From contig PXAW01000069.1 in assembly GCA_003567055.1 (NCBI GenBank), positions 1 to 5,829 of the forward strand: a DNA stretch of 5,829 bases, written 5' to 3'. Under the pieces are notes generated by a model. The model ran no database searches. It was not told the DNA's origin and saw only the letters and a program-made list of their open reading frames with translations. The translations under genes were made by a program, and so were the position numbers. This DNA is from Hyphomicrobiales bacterium. GTDB lineage: Bacteria > Pseudomonadota > Alphaproteobacteria > Rhizobiales > Beijerinckiaceae. This document shows, in pieces, positions 1-5,371 of the stretch (position 1 is its first letter; each line of letters starts with the position of its first letter).

Positions 1-670
1 CACCCAGGTGGTCCCGCGCGACCGCCACGCCATGTTCTTCGCCACGCTCGGGGTGATCGCCTCCTCGGTCGAGCGGCTTGCCACCGAAGTGCGCCATCTC
101 CAGCGCTCGGAAGTGCTGGAGGCGGAGGAGTATTTCTCCCCCGGCCAGAAGGGCTCCTCGGCCATGCCGCACAAGCGCAACCCGGTGCTGACGGAGAATC
201 TCACCGGTCTCGCGCGCATGGTGCGCTCCTATGCCATGCCCGCCATGGAGAACGTGGCGCTCTGGCACGAGCGCGACATCTCGCATTCCTCCGTCGAGCG
301 CATGATCGGCCCGGATGCGACGGTGACGCTCGATTTCGCGCTCGCACGCCTCACCGGGGTGATGGACAAGCTCCTGGTCTATCCGGAGACGATGCAGAAA
401 AACCTCGACCGCCTCGGCGGGCTGGTGCATTCGCAGCGCGTGCTGCTCGCGCTCACGCAAAAGGGCGTCTCGCGCGAGGATTCCTATCGCCTCGTACAGC
501 GCAACGCCATGCCGGTCTGGCGCGGTGAGGGTGATTTCCTGACGCTGCTCAAGGCGGATCCGGAAGTCAGCGCGAAGATGAGCGATGCCGAGATCGCGGA
601 ATGCTTCGATCTCGGCTATCACCTCAAACAGGTCGATACCATCTTCACGCGGGTCTTCGGTCGCGCCTGA
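1..670 (+). CDS. purB: Adenylosuccinate lyase, C-terminal part (5' end outside window)
   Basis: Adenylosuccinate lyase is a cytosolic homotetramer that acts twice in purine synthesis: it cleaves SAICAR to AICAR plus fumarate, and adenylosuccinate to AMP plus fumarate. The reading frame is open from base 2 (Thr-Gln-Val-Val-Pro-Arg-Asp-Arg-His) to the TGA at 668-670, about 222 residues. That is roughly the C-terminal half of a family that usually has about 430-450 residues. The fumarase/aspartase superfamily signature [11 protein letters not shown] is encoded at 152-184. This mobile loop carries the catalytic serine. The later [14 protein letters not shown] segment is also typical of PurB. The GTG at position 8 is internal and not a true start, because the TQ..PRD..H motif before it belongs to the enzyme's conserved core. 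The gene converges on the gamma-carbonic-anhydrase-like gene, with 20 bp between stop codons. Identification is secure; the missing N-terminus cannot be judged. Confidence 0.97.
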   Translation, partial: TQVVPRDRHAMFFATLGVIASSVERLATEVRHLQRSEVLEAEEYFSPGQKGSSAMPHKRNPVLTENLTGLARMVRSYAMPAMENVALWHERDISHSSVERMIGPDATVTLDFALARLTGVMDKLLVYPETMQKNLDRLGGLVHSQRVLLALTQKGVSREDSYRLVQRNAMPVWRGEGDFLTLLKADPEVSAKMSDAEIAECFDLGYHLKQVDTIFTRVFGRA

Positions 671-704
671 GGCGCGTCAATCGCGCCTCGTCAATCGAGG
701 CGCG
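662..704. terminator. Paired GC hairpins between convergent genes, probable bidirectional terminator
   Basis: Two perfect inverted repeats lie back to back. The first has arms CGCGCC (662-667) and GGCGCG (671-676) around a 3-nt loop that is exactly the purB stop codon TGA. The second has arms CGCGCCTCG (682-690) and CGAGGCGCG (696-704) around the 5-nt loop TCAAT, and this loop contains the stop codon of the opposing gene (read on the - strand). A 9-bp, almost all G:C stem between convergent genes fits a shared transcription end or 3'-end protection. Neither side has a T tract, so a classical intrinsic terminator is not shown; the function is inferred. Confidence 0.6.
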
Positions 705-1221
705 TCATGCCCGCAGTGAAGCGCTTCCAGTTTCTGACGTAACCCTCGGCGGAGCCGCGCAGACCCGCGATCGCCGCCTCGTCGAGGGTGCGGATCGCCT
801 TGGCCGGGGCCCCGACGATGAGGGAATTGTCGGGAAATTCCTTGCCCTCGGTGATCAGCGCATTCGCACCGATGAGGCAGTTGCGCCCGATCCGGGCGTG
901 GTTGAGGATCGTCGCGCCCATCCCCACCAGCGAGCCGTCGCCGATCGTGCAGCCGTGCAGGATCGCCCGGTGGCCGATGGTGCAGCCGGCGCCGACAGTC
1001 AGCGGCGCGCCCATATCCGTATGCAGCACTGAATGCTCCTGGATGTTGGAGCCTTCACCGATATCGATCAGCTCGTTATCCCCGCGCAGAACCGCGCCGA
1101 ACCAGATCCCGACATCATCGGCGAGCCGGACCTTGCCGATGACATGCGCGTCCGGCGCGATCCAGTAGCGGCCCGCCTGCGGGGTTTGCGGTGCGACGCC
1201 GTCGAGTGCATAGAGCGGCAT
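691..1221 (-). CDS. Gamma-carbonic-anhydrase-like hexapeptide-repeat protein
   Basis: This is a 176-residue left-handed beta-helix protein of the gamma-carbonic anhydrase / YrdA / PaaY type. Repeated [LIV]-G-x4 hexapeptides run from about residue 21 to 137 ([48 protein letters not shown]), followed by a C-terminal helix. His67 (VLH), His84 (TIGH) and His89 (LHG) fit the three metal-binding histidines of the family, which sit between subunits of a trimer. Arg46 and Asp48 (LRGD) and Gln61 (NIQ) are also family-conserved. Many bacterial members have no proven carbonic anhydrase activity, so CO2 hydration is possible but not established. I chose the ATG at 1219-1221 because an AGGGAGG ribosome-binding site precedes it by 8 nt. 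A longer in-frame start at 1275 would put that site inside the gene. The gene lies 95 bp downstream of the small membrane-protein gene on the same strand. Confidence 0.9.
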   Translation of the reverse strand: MPLYALDGVAPQTPQAGRYWIAPDAHVIGKVRLADDVGIWFGAVLRGDNELIDIGEGSNIQEHSVLHTDMGAPLTVGAGCTIGHRAILHGCTIGDGSLVGMGATILNHARIGRNCLIGANALITEGKEFPDNSLIVGAPAKAIRTLDEAAIAGLRGSAEGYVRNWKRFTAGMTRLD

Positions 1222-1229
1222 GATGCGCG

Positions 1230-1236
1230 CCTCCCT
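1230..1236 (-). promoter_or_regulatory. Ribosome-binding site that fixes the gamma-CA-like start
   Basis: On the - strand the sequence reads AGGGAGG with 8 nt to the ATG at 1221. It is a strong Shine-Dalgarno match and argues against the upstream in-frame start at 1275. Confidence 0.8.
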
Positions 1237-1271
1237 TTGATTGTTCTGAAGCATCAGGGAAGCGGGCGCGA

Positions 1272-1299
1272 ACACGACGTGTCAAGCACGCGCATGCGC
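1272..1299 (-). promoter_or_regulatory. Palindromic region with a -35-like TTGACA upstream of the gamma-CA-like gene
   Basis: In the 95-bp gap between the two - strand genes, the - strand contains an exact TTGACA (1285 down to 1280). It overlaps a perfect ACACG-A-CGTGT palindrome (1272-1282). A second perfect 10-bp palindrome, GCGCATGCGC, lies at 1290-1299. The TTGACA and the palindromes could mark a regulated promoter for the gamma-CA-like gene. However, I find no convincing -10 hexamer 16-19 nt downstream, and short GC palindromes are common in GC-rich DNA. The call is tentative. Confidence 0.3.
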
Positions 1300-1316
1300 A
1301 AACCGTTTCGAGCGCA

Positions 1317-1643
1317 TCACCCGAACAGAAAATGCAGCGCGTCGCGCACGAGGGAGCCGGAGGCGAGGCTCCACAGTCCGGCAATGATCGTCGCGGCCAT
1401 GACGAAGCCGATGGGGCGATCCTCGTAGCGGCGCCCGCGCACGGTGTTGCGCATGATGATGAAGGGCGCCGAGAAAGCCAGGACCGGCACGCTCGCCACC
1501 ACCATCGGCCCCTTGCCGAGCAACAGGTTGAAGCTCGCCCGCCGCGCCGTCAGCGCCTCGAACATGCTGGCCAGGGCGCCAGCGAAGGCGAAACCGACGA
1601 GGATCGTCACGAGACTCGAAATGTTGGACGCATCAAAACTCAT
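1317..1643 (-). CDS. Small three-helix membrane protein, DUF6949-like, function unknown
   Basis: This 108-residue hydrophobic protein has three likely membrane segments at about residues 8-28, 46-64 and 78-98. Two basic connecting stretches stand out: TARRAS (32-37), and MRNTVRGRRYEDR (64-76) after the second helix. The conserved-looking core is the APFIIMRNTVRGR stretch at 59-71. From memory it resembles a family of short Hyphomicrobiales membrane proteins annotated as DUF6949; I could not search to confirm this. No catalytic motif is visible. The ATG at 1643 is preceded by GGGAAAG about 4 nt upstream. A GTG at 1670 would add nine polar residues and is less likely. The gene is the first of a possible two-gene unit with the gamma-CA-like gene. 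It is divergent from the 231-residue membrane-protein gene, with the CtrA-like box between them. Confidence 0.8.
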   Translation of the reverse strand: MSFDASNISSLVTILVGFAFAGALASMFEALTARRASFNLLLGKGPMVVASVPVLAFSAPFIIMRNTVRGRRYEDRPIGFVMAATIIAGLWSLASGSLVRDALHFLFG

Positions 1644-1704
1644 TGCGCTTTCCCGATAATCTCTCACCACCGTCCCGAACCATGACAGGCAGTGTGCACC
1701 AGCT

Positions 1705-1719
1705 TTAACGAATGATTAA
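1705..1719. promoter_or_regulatory. CtrA-like box TTAA-N7-TTAA in a divergent promoter region
   Basis: TTAA at 1705-1708 and TTAA at 1716-1719 are separated by exactly 7 nt (CGAATGA). This matches the TTAA-N7-TTAA binding motif of CtrA, the cell-cycle response regulator of alphaproteobacteria. It lies 62 bp upstream of the + strand ATG at 1783 and 61 bp upstream of the - strand ATG at 1643, so it could act on either gene. A further lone TTAA is at 1739-1742. The motif match is seen directly; CtrA binding is inferred. No GANTC methylation site is next to it; the nearest one I noticed is at 1613-1617, inside the - strand gene. Confidence 0.5.
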
Positions 1720-1782
1720 GCCTGATCGCGCGACAAGGTTAATGCGTGCAGCATCATCGCGCGGCGCGACACGGGGCGGGAA

Positions 1783-2478
1783 ATGGCGCGGGAATCGGTC
1801 TTCTACAGGCAACCTCATCCGGCGATCGGGCAGCGCCGCGCCGGCCTGCCGCAGAAGCTGATCCGTGCCGATCTCATGGTCCTGGCCCTGATCGTGCTCG
1901 TCTGCGCAGCGGGTATCGCCGCCTTCAGCATGAGCCGGCATCTGCTCCTGCCATCGCAGGCCGAGCCGCAGGAGCCGGTCTTGCACGATCTGCGCTTCGG
2001 CGGTCAGGCACTGCGCGTCGCGGAGCACTGGCTCGCCATCAGCGACGGCGTTCCGGGGCGGTTGAGCCTGCGCATACCGCTGGCCGATATCATCGGGGAA
2101 GCGGCGGCGCCGGACGCGCAGCTCATCGTCGCCCTCGCCGCGCCGGACCGGGCGGTGGCGCCGGCGGACCGCCCGCGGCTGATCTATGCACGCTTTTTAT
2201 CGAGCGATGCCAGCACCTTCGGCGGCAATCTCGTGCGCCGCTCGTTTCGTGCAGATACGCCTTATGAGGGAGAAGTGCTGCTGCTCGCCCCGCCCGAGGG
2301 CCGCAGCTTCGCGGCGCGTTGCGGCAAGCGCGGAGACGGTCCCGTTGCGCCCAGCTGCTCGGCGGAGCTGCGCCGCAACGGCCTCGATATTCAATTGCAG
2401 ATGGCCAAACAGGACGTGCGGCACTGGGAGCGCATCGTCCTCTGGCTCAGCACCGACCTGCTCGCGCCGCACGATTGA
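1783..2478 (+). CDS. Single-pass membrane protein of unknown function
   Basis: I do not recognise this 231-residue protein. Residues 1-30 are polar and basic (RRAGLPQKLIR), residues 31-50 form one strong hydrophobic helix (LMVLALIVLVCAAGIAAFSM), and about 180 mostly hydrophilic residues follow. By the positive-inside rule this suggests a cytoplasmic N-terminus and a periplasmic C-terminal domain anchored by an uncleaved signal. The soluble part contains the stretch FLSSDASTFGGNLVRRSFRADTPYEGEVLLLAPPEG (about residues 138-173, written here by residue names only), then two cysteines, Cys180 and Cys192. These could form a disulfide in the periplasm. An amphipathic C-terminal segment (RHWERIVLWLS) follows. 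The ATG at 1783 has a GGGGCGGGA stretch just upstream. The gene stands alone on its strand and is convergent with the DUF3126 gene, with 38 bp between stop codons. Its coding status is supported by good frame composition and a sensible topology. Confidence 0.75.
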   Translation: MARESVFYRQPHPAIGQRRAGLPQKLIRADLMVLALIVLVCAAGIAAFSMSRHLLLPSQAEPQEPVLHDLRFGGQALRVAEHWLAISDGVPGRLSLRIPLADIIGEAAAPDAQLIVALAAPDRAVAPADRPRLIYARFLSSDASTFGGNLVRRSFRADTPYEGEVLLLAPPEGRSFAARCGKRGDGPVAPSCSAELRRNGLDIQLQMAKQDVRHWERIVLWLSTDLLAPHD

Positions 2479-2516
2479 AACGGGCGGCGCGGGATGAGCG
2501 CCCTGCCGGCGAAGGT

Positions 2517-2729
2517 TCAGTCTTCCAGATCCGTATCCAGGATCGCCATCTGGAAGTTGAACGAGCGATCGCCGTCTTCGTCATCGAGAAAGAGCACACC
2601 GACGAACTCCTCGCCGATATAGACCTCGGCCGAATCGTCCTTCTTCGGACGACCGACGACGCGGATAGCGTGATTCGCGAAAGTCCGGCGCAGGAAACCC
2701 TCGACTTTCGACATTTCAGATTTGTTCAC
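2517..2729 (-). CDS. DUF3126 family protein
   Basis: This is a 70-residue acidic, probably cytosolic protein that matches the small alphaproteobacterial DUF3126 family as I remember it. The recognisable core is RPKKDDSAEVYIGEEF (27-42) followed by GVLF, a DDEDGD acidic turn, and FNFQMAILDTDL (57-68). The function of the family is unknown. I chose the GTG start at 2729-2727 because GGAG lies 6 nt upstream and the resulting N-terminus (MNKSEMSKVEGFLRRTF) has the same length as that of family members I recall. The ATG five codons downstream would remove the start of the first helix. A longer open frame to 2819 runs through the intergenic hairpins and is rejected. The gene is the last of the - strand run, 96 bp after cysE. 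This linkage is common in Hyphomicrobiales as far as I know and hints at a role tied to cysteine or sulfur metabolism, which is not demonstrated. Confidence 0.88.
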   Translation of the reverse strand: MNKSEMSKVEGFLRRTFANHAIRVVGRPKKDDSAEVYIGEEFVGVLFLDDEDGDRSFNFQMAILDTDLED

Positions 2730-2735
2730 CTGTTG

Positions 2736-2739
2736 CTCC
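2736..2739 (-). promoter_or_regulatory. Ribosome-binding site that selects the GTG start of the DUF3126 gene
   Basis: GGAG on the - strand sits 6 nt before the GTG at 2729. The in-frame ATG five codons later would be 21 nt from this site, so the GTG is the better start. Confidence 0.65.
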
Positions 2740-2776
2740 GCTTTTCTGATTGGAGGGGAAGCGAACGGCTTGCCAT

Positions 2777-2809
2777 GTTGCGCGGGCCGGCGCAACCCGC
2801 CGAAGGCGG
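2777..2809 (-). terminator. Two abutting hairpins between cysE and the DUF3126 gene
   Basis: Read along the - strand transcript, a CCGCC-TTC-GGCGG hairpin (2809 to 2797) is followed with no gap by a second perfect inverted repeat, GTTGCGC-N6-GCGCAAC (2796 to 2777). They lie 17 nt after the cysE stop codon and about 47 nt before the DUF3126 start. No T tract follows, so partial termination, mRNA processing or 3'-end protection of the cysE message are all possible. The inverted repeats are seen directly; the role is inferred. Confidence 0.45.
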
Positions 2810-2825
2810 ATCGCGTCACGCTGCG

Positions 2826-3674
2826 TCAGCGCCCCTGCTTCTCGGCCAGGATCTGGTCCATTGTCCGCGCCGGCTCGGCGCAACCCGCCGTGCCGACGAC
2901 GCGGGCGGGAACGCCGGCGACCGTCGTATTATGTGGTACGGGCTCGAGCACCACGGAGCCGGCGGCGACACGGGCGCAATGGCCGACCTCGATATTGCCG
3001 AGGATCTTTGCCCCCGCCCCGATCAGCACGCCGCAGCGGATCTTGGGATGGCGATCCCCGCTCTCCTTGCCGGTGCCGCCGAGCGTCACGTCCTGCAGGA
3101 TCGAGACGTCGTCATCGACGCTCGCCGTGGCGCCGACGACGAGGCCGGTGGCGTGATCAAGGAAAATCCCCTTGCCGATCTTCGCCTGCGGATTGATGTC
3201 GGTCTGGAAGGTCTCGGAGGAGACGCTTTGCAGGTAGAGGGCGAAATCCCGCCGCCCGCGATGCCACAGCCAATGCGCCAGACGATAGGTCTGTATGGCG
3301 TGGAAGCCCTTGAAATAGAGCAAGGGCTCGATCAGCCGGGTGCAGGCCGGGTCGCGGTCGATCACGGCGATGATATCCGCGCGAAAGGCCGCGCCGATGC
3401 CCGGTTCGTCCTGAACGGCTTCCATATAGGTCTGGCTGATCAGATCGGCCGAGAGCGCGGGATGCGCCAGCCGCGACGCCACCCGGTGAATCACCGCCGC
3501 TTCGAGCGAGGGCTGGTTCAGCACGCTGGTGAGCACGAAATTGGTAAGCGCCGATTCGTTGCGCGCAACCGCTTCCGCCTCATGCCGGACCTGATCCCAG
3601 ATCGGATCGAGATTTCCGACCACGCCGCGCCGCTGTGAAACGGCGGTATCGCTCTTCGTTTGCGTCCGCGCCAT
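2826..3674 (-). CDS. cysE: Serine O-acetyltransferase
   Basis: CysE transfers acetyl from acetyl-CoA to L-serine, giving O-acetylserine, the first step of cysteine synthesis in the cytosol. The 282-residue protein has an N-terminal helical domain (about 20-150; IWDQVRHEAEAVARNE, FKGFHAIQTYRLAHWLW) and a left-handed beta-helix (about 160-255). It contains the near-invariant LDHATG (172-177), VSILQDVTLGGTGK (190-203) and GDRHPKI (206-212) segments. Aligned by eye to E. coli CysE, the active-site residues are Asp159, His174 and His209. It ends in AEKQGR, without the C-terminal isoleucine that in E. coli CysE inserts into cysteine synthase CysK. The ATG at 3674 follows GAGAGG by 8 nt. An upstream GTG at 3710 would add an implausible Cys/His-rich lead. 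The gene is 42 bp downstream of an alpha/beta hydrolase gene on the same strand and upstream of the DUF3126 gene. It may be read both from the operon and from its own promoter. Confidence 0.97.
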   Translation of the reverse strand: MARTQTKSDTAVSQRRGVVGNLDPIWDQVRHEAEAVARNESALTNFVLTSVLNQPSLEAAVIHRVASRLAHPALSADLISQTYMEAVQDEPGIGAAFRADIIAVIDRDPACTRLIEPLLYFKGFHAIQTYRLAHWLWHRGRRDFALYLQSVSSETFQTDINPQAKIGKGIFLDHATGLVVGATASVDDDVSILQDVTLGGTGKESGDRHPKIRCGVLIGAGAKILGNIEVGHCARVAAGSVVLEPVPHNTTVAGVPARVVGTAGCAEPARTMDQILAEKQGR

Positions 3675-3715
3675 CGGCCTGTCCTCTCGCTTCGCGCAAT
3701 GCGCGCACACTTGCT

Positions 3716-3743
3716 ATTATAAGCCTTGATCGAGCCGATCCAA
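3716..3743 (-). promoter_or_regulatory. Candidate internal promoter for cysE
   Basis: On the - strand an exact TATAAT (3721 to 3716) is preceded by TTGGAT (3743 to 3738) with a 16-nt spacer. This matches the sigma-70 type consensus 6/6 at -10 and 4/6 at -35. The site overlaps the last codons and the TAA stop of the upstream hydrolase gene. Transcription would begin roughly 35 nt before the cysE ATG. A perfect -10 box is rare in DNA this GC-rich. It would let cysE be expressed independently of the hydrolases. Activity is inferred. Confidence 0.5.
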
Positions 3744-4607
3744 GAAACTTTCGACCGCATTGGAAAACACATCGTTGCGATCGCCCGCCACCATATGGCG
3801 CGCCTGCGCCACGTCGATGAACTGCGCATGCGGCACCAGTTCGCGAAACGCCTGCGCCGCCTCGGGTGTGACGAGCTCGCTGGAGCCGCCGCGCACCAGC
3901 AGAACCGGCACCCGGATGGCGCGGGCACAGCGATGCAGCGCGGCTTCCGATTCGCGCCAATCGGCATTCACCGAGCCGGGCCCGTCGAGAAAGGCGGGAT
4001 CCCAATGCCAGTACCAGCGCCCGTCATCGGCGCGGCGCAGATTCTTGCGCAGACCGTCGAGGGAGCGCGGGCGCGGGCGATGCGGCAGGTAGCGCGCCAC
4101 CGCATCCGCTGCCTCGTCGATCGTCGCGAAACCCTCACGCGCCTGCGCCATCATGAAGGACTGGATGCGATCCACCCCGCTCGGATCCATCTGCGGCACG
4201 ATATCGACGAGGACCAGCGCGCGAAAACACGGCTCGGCCTGCGGGTCGTCCCCCAGCGCGAGGATCGAAGCGAGACCGCCGAGCGAGGCGCCGATGGCGA
4301 CGGGCGCCTGCCCGCCCTCCTGCGTGAGAGCCCGCGCGACACAGCGCGTATCGGCGCCGAAATCGCGAAAGCCGTAGGCGCCGGAAGCGATCCGGTCGCT
4401 TTCGCCATGGCCGCGCTGATCGAGGGCGATCGCCCGCCAGCCGCGCCCGGCGAGGCGCTCGGCCGTCCCGCCCCAGGCATGGCGCGTCTGCCCGCCGCCA
4501 TGCAGCAGCAGTGCCGTGGGAGCCGATGCACGCGCGGCCTCCGCGCCGGCGAAGAATTCATCGCCGACGAGGCGGTTGTCATGGGCTCCGGTGAAGCTGA
4601 TCGTCAC
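3717..4607 (-). CDS. Alpha/beta hydrolase (second of tandem pair)
   Basis: This 296-residue protein has the alpha/beta hydrolase fold and is probably cytosolic, with no signal peptide. Visible landmarks are the oxyanion-region LLLHGGG (33-39), LDQRGHGESD (62-71), the nucleophile elbow GASLGG with Ser108, and the late His271 (ARHM). The acid position after the next-to-last core strand reads RGGSSELV, so Glu244 stands where an aspartate is usual. Asp135 (LVDIVP) is an alternative acid. A cap region (about 140-215) contains a Trp-rich DDGRWYWHWDP stretch. The substrate cannot be told from sequence. The GTG start at 4607 overlaps the TGA of the upstream hydrolase gene as GTGA, and only a weak ribosome-binding site is visible. 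Translation is therefore probably coupled. The gene lies 42 bp upstream of cysE. Fold assignment is secure and function is open. Confidence 0.93.
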   Translation of the reverse strand: MTISFTGAHDNRLVGDEFFAGAEAARASAPTALLLHGGGQTRHAWGGTAERLAGRGWRAIALDQRGHGESDRIASGAYGFRDFGADTRCVARALTQEGGQAPVAIGASLGGLASILALGDDPQAEPCFRALVLVDIVPQMDPSGVDRIQSFMMAQAREGFATIDEAADAVARYLPHRPRPRSLDGLRKNLRRADDGRWYWHWDPAFLDGPGSVNADWRESEAALHRCARAIRVPVLLVRGGSSELVTPEAAQAFRELVPHAQFIDVAQARHMVAGDRNDVFSNAVESFLDRLDQGL

Positions 4608-5371
4608 GCGCGTTCGTCCAGGAATTGCAGCACGCCGGCGCGATGGGTCTTGTCGCCGACGGCGAGATTGTGGTCGCGACCGGGAATATCGAGCGCCTGC
4701 GCATCCGGCATCAGCGCGGCGAGCTCATGCGGCGAGCCGGCGATCTCGTCCTTGGTGCCCACGCTGATCAGGGTCGGCACCATGATGCGCTCGATCTCGG
4801 CCCGGGTCAGCGTCTGGCGCGAACCGCGAATGCAGGCGGCGAGCGCCTTCAGATCGCTGCCGGTCTGCTCGGCGAAGAGGCGGAACATGCGTTGCAGCGG
4901 ATCGGTGAGCTCGTCGGCAGAGGCCACCTCCATCGCATCGGCAATACCCATCGGCAGGCCCACACCCTCGACGAGATGAATCCCGAGCCCGCCCATCAGG
5001 AGGCTGCGCACGCGATCGGGATGCGCCAGCGCGAGATGGGAGCTGATCCGCGCCCCCATGGAATAGCCCATCACATCGGCGCGCGCGATATCGAGATGAT
5101 CGAGCAGCCGGCGCGCATCCTCGGCCATGATGAAGCTGTCATAGGCGGCGGGATCGTAGAGCTTCTCGCTCTGGCCGTGGCCGCGATTGTCGAGCGCGAC
5201 GACGCGTCGGCCCGCGCGCGCAAGCGTCTTCACCCAGAGCGTGTTCACCCAGTTGACGGCATGGTTGGAGGCGAAACCGTGGATCAGCAGGATCGGCTCA
5301 CCGCGATCCTCGCCCTCGGCGGCGACGTCGATAAAGGCGATGCGCACGCCGTCGGATGAAAAACTCTGCAT
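4604..5371 (-). CDS. Alpha/beta hydrolase (first of tandem pair)
   Basis: This 255-residue alpha/beta hydrolase shows the full set of fold landmarks: ILLIHGFASN (27-36), VVALDNRGHGQSE (57-69), the nucleophile elbow GYSMG with Ser104, the acid Asp208 in SVGTKDEI, and His234 in GRDHN. The Ser-Asp-His triad is complete, so it is likely an active esterase-like or C-C/C-X bond hydrolase. The cap is short. No signal peptide or membrane segment is visible, so it is probably cytosolic; the substrate is unknown. The ATG at 5371 gives the natural N-terminus (MQSFSSDGVRIAF), though the ribosome-binding site is weak. It is the first gene of the - strand run, its stop overlaps the start of the second hydrolase, and it is divergent from dapD. 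It is related in fold to its neighbour, but the two sequences differ clearly, so any duplication is old. Confidence 0.93.
   Translation of the reverse strand: MQSFSSDGVRIAFIDVAAEGEDRGEPILLIHGFASNHAVNWVNTLWVKTLARAGRRVVALDNRGHGQSEKLYDPAAYDSFIMAEDARRLLDHLDIARADVMGYSMGARISSHLALAHPDRVRSLLMGGLGIHLVEGVGLPMGIADAMEVASADELTDPLQRMFRLFAEQTGSDLKALAACIRGSRQTLTRAEIERIMVPTLISVGTKDEIAGSPHELAALMPDAQALDIPGRDHNLAVGDKTHRAGVLQFLDERA

Noticed and set aside
1222..1275. 18-residue N-terminal extension of the gamma-CA-like protein
   Set aside because: The strong AGGGAGG site lies inside it and points to the ATG at 1221.
2482..2503. Possible terminator hairpin between the 231-residue protein gene and the DUF3126 gene
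   Set aside because: Only 5-bp alternatives exist (GGCGC-N7-GCGCC), with no T tract. This is too weak to call in GC-rich DNA.
2730..2819. 30-residue N-terminal extension of the DUF3126 protein
   Set aside because: It runs through the two intergenic hairpins. The GTG at 2729 has a well-placed GGAG and gives the usual family length.
2319..3638. 439-codon open frame on the + strand over cysE and the DUF3126 gene
   Set aside because: It is antisense to two clearly identified genes and its product is low-complexity Arg/Ala/Gly-rich sequence, as expected for a complementary frame in GC-rich DNA.
3726..4979. 417-codon open frame on the + strand over both hydrolases
   Set aside because: It is antisense to two alpha/beta hydrolases with intact catalytic motifs, and its translation has no recognisable domain.
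4625..5359. 244-codon open frame on the + strand over the first hydrolase
   Set aside because: It is a complementary-strand shadow of a gene with a complete Ser-Asp-His set.
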